Under the pieces are notes generated by a model. It ran no database searches. It was not told the DNA's origin and was given only the letters and a program-made list of their open reading frames with translations. Positions 1-8,685 of a stretch of DNA of 16,157 nt are shown piece by piece. Both the position numbers and the translations under genes were made by a program. This DNA is from Pseudomonadota bacterium (lineage in GTDB: Bacteria; Pseudomonadota; Alphaproteobacteria; Sphingomonadales; SMXR01), in contig JADFFP010000004.1 of NCBI GenBank assembly GCA_022568115.1, positions 1-16,157 of the forward strand, read 5' to 3'. Positions within the stretch are counted from its first letter, which is position 1. The number at the start of each line of letters is the position of its first letter.

Positions 1-1
1 G

Positions 2-1933
2 GGGTATCTCAAGGAAACCCAAAAAGGATTGATGCCGGCCTTGAAGCCGATAAAAAAACTGGACCCGGGCGCAGCCATGATTATCGACATGGCGACCCGC
101 AAAAACCTCGAGCTGACCCGGACCCTTTCCGGGGAGAGCAAGGGAAGCCTGATCCAGGTCATCGACCGGACCGTAACCGGCGCCGGCAGCCGCCTTTTGA
201 CCAGCCGCCTGCTGGGGCCCCTGACCGATGTCAAAGCGATCCATGCCCGCCATGAATCGGTTGCGTTTTTTAACGGCAATGAATTTTTGTGTGAAAAAAT
301 CAGGAAAATCCTGCGTTCAACCCCCGACCTGGAGCGGGCCTTGTCCCGCCTCAGCCTCGACCGCGGGGGGCCGAGGGATCTCGGCGCGATCCGCGATGGC
401 CTCAAGGGAGCGATGGATATCCGGGCGCTGTTCGACCTTCCCGGCAAGCCTTTGGAGGAAAATTTACCGCGGGAAATTGAAGCGGCGCTGAGCGCCCTGA
501 AAGGGCATGAAACACTGGTTCAGGAGCTGACCCGCTCACTCAAGGCCGATCTTCCACTGCTTAAGCGTGACGGCGGATTTGTCGCCAAGGGGTACAATGC
601 CGCGCTCGACGAATTCCGGACTTTGCGCGATGAAAGCCGCCGCTTGATCACCGCGCTTGAGGGCCGCTACCGGAAGGAAACCGGGGTGCCGAACCTGAAA
701 ATCAAGCATAACAATATCATTGGCTTTCATATCGATGTTGCGGCCCGGCATGGGGAAAAATTTCTCGCCCCGCCGCTGAACGAAACCTTCATTCACCGCC
801 AGACCATGGCTTCCTCGGTGCGCTTCTCAACCCCGGATTTGTCGCACCTTGCGGGAAAGATTTCACAGGCCGCCGACAAGGCCACAGCGCTGGAGCTGCA
901 GATTTTTGAAGACCTGGCCAAAAAAGTGCTGGCAAACAGCGCGAAGATTTCAAAAGCGGCGGAGGCGCTGGCGGCCCTCGATGTTTCGGCGGCGTTAAGC
1001 ATCCTGGCGATCGAGGCCGGATATGTCCGCCCGGCGGTCGATGACAGCCTGGCGTTCAAAGTTGCCGAAGGCCGCCATCCGGTGGTGGAAAAAGCGCTGC
1101 AGCAGGCGGGGGATATCCCGTTTGTCGCCAACGCCTGTGATCTGGGCGCTGGCCACAGCTTGTGGCTGGTGACCGGGCCCAACATGGCCGGCAAAAGCAC
1201 TTTCCTGAGGCAAAACGCGCTGATCGCCATTCTTGCCCAGATGGGCTCGTTCGTCCCCGCCGCCTCGGCCCATATCGGGGTGGTCGACCGTCTGTTCAGC
1301 CGGGTCGGCGCTTCCGATAACCTGGCCCAGGGCCGCTCCACTTTTATGGTGGAAATGGTGGAAACCGCGGCGATCCTGAACCAGGCCGGGGAAAAGTCGC
1401 TGGTGATCCTGGATGAAATTGGCCGCGGCACCGCCACCTATGACGGGCTGTCAATCGCCTGGGCGGCGATTGAACATCTGCACGAGGTGAACAAATCCCG
1501 CACCCTTTTCGCCACCCATTACCATGAGTTGACGGCGCTCCATGCCAGGCTGGAAAACATCTCGCTCCACACCATGCGGGTCAAGGAATGGAAAGGCGAC
1601 CTGGTCTTTTTGCATGAGGTCGCGCCGGGCGCCGCCGACCGGTCGTACGGGATCCAGGTGGCCAAACTGGCGGGGCTGCCCGCGGCGGTAGTGGAGCGGG
1701 CCTTCCAGGTCCTGGAAAGTCTTGAGGCGGCCCGTGAGGAAGGCGGCCAGGGAAAGGCGATCGAGGACCTGCCGCTGTTCCAGAAGGCGGCCCGGAGCGC
1801 TCCCCGCGGCTCCAGCCCGGATGCCTTGATCGCCGAGGCGCTGGAGAAAACAAATCCCGATGAACTGTCACCCAAGGAGGCCCTGGAGCAACTGTATTCC
1901 CTGCGCCGCTTGCTAAAGAAGAAGGAATTTTAA
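2..1933 (+). CDS. mutS: DNA mismatch repair protein MutS, 5'-truncated by the window edge
   Basis: This is the C-terminal part (643 residues in view) of MutS, the mismatch-recognising ATPase that recruits MutL. The reading frame is open from base 2, and the first residues continue the core domain of MutS, so the N-terminal mismatch-binding and connector domains lie upstream of the window. Visible parts are the lever/clamp region (about residues 1-340 of the fragment), the ABC-type ATPase with Walker A GPNMAGKST (fragment residues 392-400), Walker B with DE at 471-472 in LDEIGRGT, and the H-loop ATHYHE (His506). A helical C-terminal tail follows. A DLPLF pentapeptide at 1766-1780 resembles a beta-clamp-binding motif. 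The stop codon is only 4 bases before the glnD start, which suggests co-transcription. Family identity is certain. The truncation is a window effect, not a broken gene. Confidence 0.97.
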   Translation, partial: GYLKETQKGLMPALKPIKKLDPGAAMIIDMATRKNLELTRTLSGESKGSLIQVIDRTVTGAGSRLLTSRLLGPLTDVKAIHARHESVAFFNGNEFLCEKIRKILRSTPDLERALSRLSLDRGGPRDLGAIRDGLKGAMDIRALFDLPGKPLEENLPREIEAALSALKGHETLVQELTRSLKADLPLLKRDGGFVAKGYNAALDEFRTLRDESRRLITALEGRYRKETGVPNLKIKHNNIIGFHIDVAARHGEKFLAPPLNETFIHRQTMASSVRFSTPDLSHLAGKISQAADKATALELQIFEDLAKKVLANSAKISKAAEALAALDVSAALSILAIEAGYVRPAVDDSLAFKVAEGRHPVVEKALQQAGDIPFVANACDLGAGHSLWLVTGPNMAGKSTFLRQNALIAILAQMGSFVPAASAHIGVVDRLFSRVGASDNLAQGRSTFMVEMVETAAILNQAGEKSLVILDEIGRGTATYDGLSIAWAAIEHLHEVNKSRTLFATHYHELTALHARLENISLHTMRVKEWKGDLVFLHEVAPGAADRSYGIQVAKLAGLPAAVVERAFQVLESLEAAREEGGQGKAIEDLPLFQKAARSAPRGSSPDALIAEALEKTNPDELSPKEALEQLYSLRRLLKKKEF

Positions 1934-1937
1934 ATCC

Positions 1938-4664
1938 GTGGAAAAGGGTGCGCATAAGGAACCCGTCAAAAAGGGGCAAAGGCCTGAAGACATCAAAAGT
2001 CTGGCTGTGGAAGGGCAGCCCCATGACGTCCAGAGGGCCAGGGTGGTAGGGTTTTTGAAGCCAAAATTCCTGGACCAAAAAGCCCAAATCGCCGGCGCCC
2101 TGAAACAAAGAAAAATCACCGGGCTTGAGGCCGCCCGGCGTTTGAGCGATGTGATGGACGAAACCATCACTGCCCTCGACCGGCTGGCCCGCGAGGAGGT
2201 GTTCCGGACCGGCGGTCGGACTTCTTCCGAGCAGATCTGCCTGGTCGCCACCGGCGGCTACGGGCGGCGCCAGCTGGCTTTCTACTCGGACATCGATGTG
2301 ATGTTCCTGATCCCCTATAAACCAGGGCCGTGGGTGGAAAAAGTTACCGAATTTATGCTCCAGGTGCTGTGGGATCTGGGGCTGACGGTCGGCCATGCGC
2401 TGCGCACCGGGGATGACTGCATCCAGATGGCGGAAGGCGACATCAGCATCAAGACGTCTTTGCTGGATGCCCGTTATCTGTCCGGTGAAAAAAAGCTGTT
2501 TGAAAAGTTTGAGAAAAAATTCCGGAAAAAAATTATCTCCGGCAAGGGACGGCAGTTTGTCGAGGACAAGCTGGAGGAACGGGACCGGCGCCACCAGCGG
2601 ATGGGAAACTCGCGCTACGTAGTGGAGCCCAACCTGAAGGAGGGCAAAGGGGGGCTGAGGGATCTCCATACCCTGTTCTGGCTGGCGCGGTTCCTGTACC
2701 GGGTCGAGGATATCTCCGGCCTGGTCCTCAAGAAAATTTTGACCAGCAAGGAGCTTGGAACATTCCGGCGGGCGGAAAATTTTCTGTGGACGGTGCGCCA
2801 GCATTTGCACTTGCTGAATGGACGGGCGGAGGAACGGGTGACCTTTGACATGCAGCTGGCGCTGGCGAAAGAGTTCCGGTATCAGGATCACCCCGGCCTC
2901 AACAGGGTCGAACGCTTCATGAAGCATTACTTCCTGATCGCCAAGGATGTTGGTGACCTGACCCGGATTTTTTGCGCCCTGCTGGAAGAGCGCCACCAGA
3001 AAAAAAGCCTGCTGGACTGGGCGCCGCTGCCCCTGAAAACCAAGGTCGAGGGATTCCGGCTGGTGGGCGGGCGCCTGACGGTTGCCGACAAAAAGGATTT
3101 TCAGAAAAATCCCGCCAACATGATCCGGATTTTTGCGGTCGCCGACCGCCATGGCTACGATATCCACCCCGACGCCCTGAAATTGATCACCAGTCACCGG
3201 CAGCTGATCGATGCCCGGCTGCGGCGCGATCCGGCGGCGGGTGACGCCTTTATGGAGGTGCTGACCTCCCGCCATGATCCGGAAACCTCCCTGAGGCGGA
3301 TGAACGAAGCCGGAGTTCTGGGCCGCTTTATTACCGATTTCGGCCGCGCGGTGGCCCAGACCCAGCACGACATGTACCATTATTATACCGTCGATGAGCA
3401 CACCATCCGCGCGATCGGCATCCTGGCGCGGATTGAAAAAGGACAACTGAACGAGGTTCAGACCCTGGGTTCGGAAATCACCGGGACCATCATGTCGCGG
3501 TCCGCGCTTTATATGGCGCTGTTCCTGCACGATATCGCCAAGGGCCGGGGCGGCGACCATTCCGAGCTTGGCGAGCAGATCGCCCATGCGCTCTGCCCCC
3601 GGCTTGGTTTTACCAAGGGGGAGACCGACCTGGTGGCGTGGCTGGTTCGGGACCATCTTTTGATGAGCAACGTGGCCTTCAAGCGCGACCTGTCGGACGA
3701 CGAGACCATTAAAACCTTTACCAAAAAGGTCAAAACCCTGGAACGGCTGCGCCTGCTGGCGGTCTTGACCATTGCCGACATCATGGCTGTCGGGCCTAAA
3801 ATCTGGACCGCCTGGAAACATCGGCTGTTGTCGGATTTATATGAAATTTCCCGGCCCTGGTTCTCCCAGGAAAGCATCAAAAAAGCCAGAGCCGCGCAAA
3901 ACAGGGAAAAAAAGGAAGCCCTGGCCAGGGTCCTGAAAAAAGAGCGGGTGAGCGGCCTGAAAGGTTTACTGGCGCTGTTCCCGGAGAATTACTGGATGGC
4001 CGACCGCACCTCGATCCAGGCCAAGGAGGCGGTGCTGGTGAAACGCCATTCGGGAAGTAAAATTGCGGTTGAAATTGGTCCCCAGGAAGGTTCGGAAATT
4101 TTCCGCGTCAGTGTCGTCTCGCAGGACGGATCGGGGTTGTTTTCAAACCTGGCGGGGGCGCTGGCCTCGTTCGGCATCAATATTCTGGACGCCCGGGGCT
4201 TTACCCTGACCGACCGGCGGCGGCTGACCAGTTTTGTCGTCGAAAACCCGCCCAGTGATTTGTTTTCCTCGAGGGAAAAACAAAAAAAACTGAAAACCGT
4301 CCTTCAGTCCCTGGCCGTGGATGAACTTCAATCCTTCCAAATTGTCAGGAATAAAAGCCTGATCAGGGACCGGAGGGCAGTCTTCGAGGTTCCCTCCCGG
4401 GTCCGTTTTGATAACCAGGTCAGCAGCGCCTTTACGCTTCTTGAGGTCAAGGGCCGGGACAAGATAGGCCTTCTGCATCAATTGGCCCAGGTCCTGGTCC
4501 GCCATGGTTGTGCCATTTTCAATGCCCATGTTGCCACCTTCGGCGACCGGGCGGTGGATGTATTTTATCTTCAGGACCGGGACGGAAAAAAAATACTGGA
4601 CCCTGAAAAGCTGGATGAAATGGAGACGGCCCTGCGCCAAGCCATCACCGGGAAAAAACCGTAG
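1938..4664 (+). CDS. glnD: Bifunctional [protein-PII] uridylyltransferase / uridylyl-removing enzyme GlnD
   Basis: GlnD senses glutamine in the cytoplasm. It uridylylates PII proteins (GlnB/GlnK) when nitrogen is short and removes UMP when glutamine is plentiful. The 908-residue product is close to the family's usual length. Domains in order: a nucleotidyltransferase with GGYGRRQLAFYSDID (residues 106-120, metal-binding Asp118 and Asp120); the GlnD-typical YTVDEHTIRAI segment and an HD hydrolase domain with FLHDIAKGRGGDHSELGEQ (His531-Asp532); then two C-terminal ACT domains (about 720-795 and 835-905), where glutamine is sensed. The start is GTG at 1938, 4 bases after the mutS stop, with AAGGA at 1921-1925 inside the mutS tail as a distant ribosome site. 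No upstream promoter space exists, so expression probably comes from the mutS transcript. The first 30-40 residues look poorly conserved, so a later start cannot be excluded. Confidence 0.97.
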   Translation: MEKGAHKEPVKKGQRPEDIKSLAVEGQPHDVQRARVVGFLKPKFLDQKAQIAGALKQRKITGLEAARRLSDVMDETITALDRLAREEVFRTGGRTSSEQICLVATGGYGRRQLAFYSDIDVMFLIPYKPGPWVEKVTEFMLQVLWDLGLTVGHALRTGDDCIQMAEGDISIKTSLLDARYLSGEKKLFEKFEKKFRKKIISGKGRQFVEDKLEERDRRHQRMGNSRYVVEPNLKEGKGGLRDLHTLFWLARFLYRVEDISGLVLKKILTSKELGTFRRAENFLWTVRQHLHLLNGRAEERVTFDMQLALAKEFRYQDHPGLNRVERFMKHYFLIAKDVGDLTRIFCALLEERHQKKSLLDWAPLPLKTKVEGFRLVGGRLTVADKKDFQKNPANMIRIFAVADRHGYDIHPDALKLITSHRQLIDARLRRDPAAGDAFMEVLTSRHDPETSLRRMNEAGVLGRFITDFGRAVAQTQHDMYHYYTVDEHTIRAIGILARIEKGQLNEVQTLGSEITGTIMSRSALYMALFLHDIAKGRGGDHSELGEQIAHALCPRLGFTKGETDLVAWLVRDHLLMSNVAFKRDLSDDETIKTFTKKVKTLERLRLLAVLTIADIMAVGPKIWTAWKHRLLSDLYEISRPWFSQESIKKARAAQNREKKEALARVLKKERVSGLKGLLALFPENYWMADRTSIQAKEAVLVKRHSGSKIAVEIGPQEGSEIFRVSVVSQDGSGLFSNLAGALASFGINILDARGFTLTDRRRLTSFVVENPPSDLFSSREKQKKLKTVLQSLAVDELQSFQIVRNKSLIRDRRAVFEVPSRVRFDNQVSSAFTLLEVKGRDKIGLLHQLAQVLVRHGCAIFNAHVATFGDRAVDVFYLQDRDGKKILDPEKLDEMETALRQAITGKKP

Positions 4665-4686
4665 GAAGCGTGTAAGGGACGTCTGA

Positions 4687-6255
4687 ATGTCATTAATAAA
4701 ATCGATATCCACTTTCAGCGGGCTTACCCTGATGAGCCGCTTTCTGGGCTTTGCCCGCGATATCCTGATCGCCAAATTCCTTGGCGCCGGGCTGGTTTCA
4801 GACGTTTTCTTTGTCGCCTTCAAGCTGCCCAATTTTTTCCGCCGCCTGTTTGCCGAAGGGGCCTTCAGCGCGGCCTTCGTCCCTATTTTTTGCGGCCTGC
4901 TGGGGAGCGGCAAGGACGCTGAAAAAAGACGCCTGGCGGAGCGTTTCGCCGAGGAATCCCTGAGCGTGCTGATCAGCATTTTGCTGGCGTTCACGGTGGT
5001 CATGCAGGTCGCCATGCCGTGGGTGATGATCTTGCTGGCCCCGGGTTTTATGGAAGAGCCGGACAAATTTGACCTGGCGATTAAATTTTCCCGCATGACC
5101 TTCCCCTACCTGATGCTGATCTCGATCGTCGCCCTGCTGGGCGGCGTCCTGAACGGGCTGGGCCGGTTCGCGGCCGGCGCCGCGGCGCCGATTTTGATGA
5201 ACCTGACCCTGATCACCGCGATGATTTTTTTCCATGACAACGCCATTTTAACCGGCCATGCGCTGGCCCGGGCGGTGACGCTGGCCGGGATTATCCAGCT
5301 GGTGTGGATGCTGTGGGGCTTGTCTAGGGCCGGGTTCCGGCCAAAGCTGCTGTGGCCCAAACTGACCCCCAGGGTCAGGGAGCTGGGCCGGGTCATGGCG
5401 CCGGTGGCGTTTGGCGCCGGGGTCATGCAGATCAACCTGATAGTGGATGTGGTGTTAAGTTCGTTTTTGCCCGAGGGATCGCTTTCCTTTCTCTACTATG
5501 CCGACCGGCTGAACCAGCTGCCGATCGGGGTCATCGGGGTGGCGGTCGGGACGGTGCTGCTGCCGGCCTTGAGCCGTTCCCTCAGCGCCGGTAATTTGAA
5601 AAAAGCAGTGCATGAACAAAACCGGGCGATGGAGGCGGCGCTTCTGTTGACTATTCCCGCCGCATTTGCCCTTTTTATAATTTCTTTTGAAATGATTGCG
5701 GTTCTTTTCCAGCGCGGGGAATTCGTTGCCTCTGATACCCTTGCGACTTCAAAGGCCTTGATGGCCTATGTTATTGGTCTTCCGGCCTACGTCCTGGTCA
5801 AGGTTCTGGTCCCGGCCTACTATTCCCGGAAAGACACCAGAACACCGGTCAAGTTCGGCCTGATCAGCATCGGGGTCAATTTCGTCCTGAACATCGTGCT
5901 GATGCAGTTCCTGGCCCATGTCGGCCTGGCATTGGCGACCGCCATCGCCTCCTGGGTCAACGTCACGCTGCTGTATCTCTACCTGGCCCGGCGGGATTAT
6001 TTCAGGGTCGACAAAAGGCTTAAACGAAAAGTGCTGAAAATTATTGGCTCAAGCCTGCTGATGGGGGCGGTGCTGTGGGCCGTATCCGGGCTTCTGGCGC
6101 CCTCCTTCGGGAAGGGGACCTTTGAGGGAGGGGCGGCGCTCCTCGCTCTGGTTCTCCTTGGGCTTTTAGTCTACGGCGGCGCGGCGCGCCTGACCGGGGC
6201 GCTCAGCATCGCCGAGGCCCGCCAGCTGTTTTCAGGAAAAGGGCCCAGCGGATAG
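4687..6255 (+). CDS. murJ: Lipid II flippase MurJ (MviN family)
   Basis: MurJ moves lipid II across the inner membrane so that peptidoglycan can be built outside. The 522-residue product is hydrophobic throughout, consistent with the roughly 14 membrane helices of the MOP-superfamily fold. The N-terminus is diagnostic: SRFLGFARD (residues 17-25) followed by FRRLFAEGAFSAAFVPIF (from residue 51). Arg18, Arg24 and Arg52 fall at the same positions as the functionally important arginines of E. coli MurJ as I remember that sequence, and Asp39 is also kept. The ATG start lies 22 bases after glnD, with AAGGGA upstream. The pairing with glnD and mutS is conserved in many alphaproteobacteria as far as I recall. 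Nothing is broken or unusual. Confidence 0.97.
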   Translation: MSLIKSISTFSGLTLMSRFLGFARDILIAKFLGAGLVSDVFFVAFKLPNFFRRLFAEGAFSAAFVPIFCGLLGSGKDAEKRRLAERFAEESLSVLISILLAFTVVMQVAMPWVMILLAPGFMEEPDKFDLAIKFSRMTFPYLMLISIVALLGGVLNGLGRFAAGAAAPILMNLTLITAMIFFHDNAILTGHALARAVTLAGIIQLVWMLWGLSRAGFRPKLLWPKLTPRVRELGRVMAPVAFGAGVMQINLIVDVVLSSFLPEGSLSFLYYADRLNQLPIGVIGVAVGTVLLPALSRSLSAGNLKKAVHEQNRAMEAALLLTIPAAFALFIISFEMIAVLFQRGEFVASDTLATSKALMAYVIGLPAYVLVKVLVPAYYSRKDTRTPVKFGLISIGVNFVLNIVLMQFLAHVGLALATAIASWVNVTLLYLYLARRDYFRVDKRLKRKVLKIIGSSLLMGAVLWAVSGLLAPSFGKGTFEGGAALLALVLLGLLVYGGAARLTGALSIAEARQLFSGKGPSG

Positions 6256-6305
6256 AGCATTTTCCCCTTGCGTTGAAGCAAAGGCGATAATAGGCATATC
6301 GGGGT

Positions 6306-7334
6306 ATGACAAACGCTAAAGAGATAAAAAACCAACCGCGCGAACGGGTTTTTTCCGGGGCCCAGCCGACCGGCAACATGCACCTTGGAAATTACCTTGG
6401 CGCGTTCCGGAACTGGGCCCGCATGCAGGCGGATTATGACTGCATTTACTGCGTTGTCGACCTGCACGCGATCACCACCTTTCAGGACCCGGAGACCTTA
6501 AGGGACAATGTCCGGGATGCCGCGGCGGCCTATATCGCCTCGGGCATCGACCCGGAGGTAAGCATCCTGTTCAGCCAAAGCCAGGTTCCGGCGCACGCCG
6601 AGCTGGCCTGGATATTCAACTGTGTGGCGCGCCTCGGCTGGCTCAACCGCATGACCCAGTTCAAGGACAAGGCCGGCAAGCACAAGGAGCGGGCCAGCGT
6701 CGGCCTTTATATCTACCCGACCCTGATGGCCGCCGACATCCTCTTGTACAAGGCGACCCGGGTCCCGGTCGGCCAGGACCAGAAACAGCACCTGGAGCTA
6801 ACCCGCGACATCGCCCAGAAATTCAACAATGATTTCGGGGTCGACTTTTTCCCGATCGTTGAACCGGCGATCCTCGAGGAAGGGGCCAGGATTATGTCGC
6901 TCAGGGACGGCAGGCAGAAAATGAGCAAATCCGATCCCTCCGATTACTCGCGCATCAACCTGACCGACGATGCCGGCGCCATCGCCAAAAAAATCCGCAA
7001 GGCGCGGACCGACCCCGACCCGATCCCGGACAACCTGGAGGCCCTTAAAGACCGGCCTGAAGCGCTCAACCTGGTGACCATTTACAGCGTCCTTGCGGAG
7101 ATCCCGCTAAAGCGCGTGTGCCAGGAATTTAGCGGCAAGGGGTTCGCCGATTTCAAGGCCGCCCTGAGCGAGCTTGCGGTGGAGAAACTGGCGCCCATTA
7201 CGGCGGAAATGTCACGCCTGAAAGGCGATCCGGCTTATATTGACGGCATCTTGACCAAGGGGGCTGAACGGGCCAATGACCTGGCCGCGCCGATCCTGAA
7301 AGAGGTCCACCGGATCATCGGCCTCGCTTCCTAA
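6306..7334 (+). CDS. trpS: Tryptophanyl-tRNA synthetase
   Basis: This class I aminoacyl-tRNA synthetase charges tRNA-Trp in the cytoplasm. At 342 residues it has the usual bacterial TrpRS length. The ATP-binding HIGH-type signature is [11 protein letters not shown] (residues 22-32), and the KMSKS loop is present unaltered at 205-209 in [11 protein letters not shown]. The Rossmann-fold segment around [15 protein letters not shown] matches the tRNA/tryptophan-binding part of the family. The ATG at 6306 is preceded only by a weak GGGG, 50 bases after murJ. I see no convincing promoter in that gap, so read-through from murJ is likely. No T-box or leader structure is evident. After the stop there is no terminator hairpin before the next promoter. 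Confidence 0.97.
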   Translation: MTNAKEIKNQPRERVFSGAQPTGNMHLGNYLGAFRNWARMQADYDCIYCVVDLHAITTFQDPETLRDNVRDAAAAYIASGIDPEVSILFSQSQVPAHAELAWIFNCVARLGWLNRMTQFKDKAGKHKERASVGLYIYPTLMAADILLYKATRVPVGQDQKQHLELTRDIAQKFNNDFGVDFFPIVEPAILEEGARIMSLRDGRQKMSKSDPSDYSRINLTDDAGAIAKKIRKARTDPDPIPDNLEALKDRPEALNLVTIYSVLAEIPLKRVCQEFSGKGFADFKAALSELAVEKLAPITAEMSRLKGDPAYIDGILTKGAERANDLAAPILKEVHRIIGLAS

Positions 7335-7347
7335 GCCCCCCCGTTCA

Positions 7348-7376
7348 TTGTATATTCACCTGCGATGCCGTATAAT
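7348..7376 (+). promoter_or_regulatory. Sigma70-like promoter for the lipoprotein gene
   Basis: A perfect TATAAT stands at 7371-7376, with TTGTAT at 7348-7353 as the -35 element (three of six consensus bases) and a 17-base spacer. Transcription would start near 7383, giving a leader of about 15 bases that still contains the ribosome site AAGGGTG (7384-7390). The location, just after trpS and 22 bases before the lipoprotein ATG, fits an independent transcript. The weak -35 element is the main doubt. Confidence 0.5.
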
Positions 7377-7397
7377 TGGCCCCAAGGGTGAAACACT

Positions 7398-8087
7398 ATG
7401 ATCAGAAAAACCAAGGCATTCGGCCTGCTCTTGCTGGCGGCCCTTCTTCTCGGGGCCTGCGCCACCACCTACCGCACCGACGTCACCCGTTTTCATGAGC
7501 TGACCGGGTCGCGCGGGGAAACCTTTATCGTGATTGCCAAAAGCGAGGACAAAAAGGGCAGTCTTGAGCTGAAAAGCTATGCGGCACTAATAAGCGAGCA
7601 TTTGAGAATGGAAGGCTATACCCCAGCCGGGAATGAAACCCCTGAGATTATTGTAAAAATTGATTACGCTGTTTCCCCGCCGATTGAAAGAACCCGGCGG
7701 ACAGCCTATCCCGGCCCCTTCTTTGGCGGGTTTTATTACCATGGCGGGCACTATTATGGCGGCCTTCCCTATTTTTATTACCCCCATTATAATTACCCTT
7801 ATTACGGCTCCCTTGGTTACCGCGGTTATGGCTTCGGTTATGGTTATGGGTTGGGGTATTCTTCTTACCGGACTGCATACATTGTCTACGAGCGCGCCCT
7901 GGAAATGGTGATTGAACGGAACGGCGGCGGGGTTTTGTTCGAGGGTCTGGTGAAAAGCGTTGGGCGGGAAAAGAACCTGACAAAAATTATGCCAGTTCTG
8001 GCGCGCGCCATGTTTACCGACTTTCCGGGGGAAAGCGGTGCCACTGAACGGATTAAAATCAAGTCTGACGGGGGCGGTAAGTACTAA
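7398..8087 (+). CDS. DUF4136-like outer-membrane lipoprotein with a Gly/Tyr-rich insertion
   Basis: Function unknown. The 229-residue product begins with a lipoprotein signal peptide: basic MIRKTK, a Leu/Ala-rich core and lipobox LGAC with Cys21 as the lipidated residue. The residue after Cys is Ala, so an outer-membrane location is expected. Residues 25-95 (ending in EIIVKIDYAVSP) and 160-210 resemble the two halves of DUF4136-type lipoproteins, judged by pattern only. Between them, residues 104-157 are low-complexity: I count 18 Tyr and 15 Gly in 54 residues, with Phe, Pro and His. The start is supported by AAGGGTG 7 bases upstream and by the signal peptide. It stands apart from its neighbours, with its own promoter. 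The family call is moderately sure; the lipoprotein call is very sure. Confidence 0.82.
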   Translation: MIRKTKAFGLLLLAALLLGACATTYRTDVTRFHELTGSRGETFIVIAKSEDKKGSLELKSYAALISEHLRMEGYTPAGNETPEIIVKIDYAVSPPIERTRRTAYPGPFFGGFYYHGGHYYGGLPYFYYPHYNYPYYGSLGYRGYGFGYGYGLGYSSYRTAYIVYERALEMVIERNGGGVLFEGLVKSVGREKNLTKIMPVLARAMFTDFPGESGATERIKIKSDGGGKY

Positions 8088-8133
8088 TATTTCCATCATT
8101 TTTATCTGAAATTTTCGTTTCTCCTCTTGCGCT

Positions 8134-8157
8134 TTGGCGCCGCAGTTGCCAAGTTTT
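8134..8157 (+). terminator. Weak terminator-like hairpin after the lipoprotein gene
   Basis: TTGGC (8134-8138) pairs with GCCAA (8148-8152) around a 9-base loop and is followed by GTTTT. The stem is only 5 base pairs (plus a possible T-G pair) and the T run is short, so termination would be inefficient. It lies immediately before the ATG chosen for the next gene and might instead affect that gene's translation. The rest of 8088-8162 shows nothing I can name. Confidence 0.2.
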
Positions 8158-8162
8158 CCATT

Positions 8163-8675
8163 ATGGCAGGGACAAAACCCAAAAAAGGCCCGGTGCGGCA
8201 CCCGCTGAAGGCCCGCAAGCGGCGCTTTGTGGTGGTGATGGACTCTTCACCCGAAGCCCAGGTCTCAATGAAGTTCGCCGCCGCCCGGGCCTCACACGTA
8301 AACGGCGGGTCGCTGGTTATCTTCCATGTGGTGCCGCCGGGCGAGTTCCAGCACTGGGTGGCGGTTCAAGACCGCATACAGCAGGAATCCAAAAAGGAGG
8401 CCCAGGATCTGCTGCAATCGGTTGCCGCTTTTGTCGAGGAGGAATACGGGATTGAGCCGGAAATAGTTATCCGGGAGGGCAATCCGAAGGAAGAACTGCA
8501 AAAATACATGGAAAAGACCCGCGATTTGTTCGCTTTGTTTCTCGGCGCCCATCCCGAAGGGGAACCAGGCCCGCTGGTCGATTACTTTTCCGGCCCCCTG
8601 TGCGGGTCCCTGAAATGCCCGGTAGTGATTGTCCCCGGCGGCATGACCATTGAACAAATCGATGAAATGGCTTAA
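8163..8675 (+). CDS. Universal stress protein (UspA family)
   Basis: A 170-residue single-domain Usp protein, a cytoplasmic nucleotide-binding alpha/beta fold associated with stress survival. The first strand RRFVVVMDSSPEAQ (residues 20-33) holds the conserved Asp27. The second strand is SLVIFHVVPP. The C-terminal half contains GAHPEGEPGPLVDYFSG (128-144) and LKCPVVIVPG (150-159), corresponding to the G-x2-G-x9-G ATP loop and last strand, though the loop is not canonical, so ATP binding is uncertain. I start at ATG 8163. An in-frame TTG at 8127 would add 12 residues without better ribosome-site support, and no clear Shine-Dalgarno precedes either start. The stop is 10 bases before the NFU gene, so it heads a four-gene cluster ending in tsaB. 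The target of this particular Usp is unknown. Confidence 0.88.
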   Translation: MAGTKPKKGPVRHPLKARKRRFVVVMDSSPEAQVSMKFAAARASHVNGGSLVIFHVVPPGEFQHWVAVQDRIQQESKKEAQDLLQSVAAFVEEEYGIEPEIVIREGNPKEELQKYMEKTRDLFALFLGAHPEGEPGPLVDYFSGPLCGSLKCPVVIVPGGMTIEQIDEMA

Positions 8676-8685
8676 AAGACAAAAA

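Noticed and set aside
1581..3821. A 746-codon open frame on the minus strand opposite mutS and glnD
   Set aside because: It runs antisense to strongly conserved mutS and glnD sequence. Its translation is Pro/Gly/His/Gln-rich without any recognisable domain, which is what GC-biased codons produce in that antisense frame.
4143..5096. A 317-codon minus-strand frame across the glnD-murJ junction
   Set aside because: It is antisense to the GlnD ACT domains and the diagnostic MurJ N-terminus. It has no domain and no ribosome site, and looks like a shadow frame.
6256..6305. A promoter between murJ and trpS
   Set aside because: GATAAT (6286-6291) could be a -10, but TTGCGT (6268-6273) is only 12 bases away and no better -35 is placed correctly.
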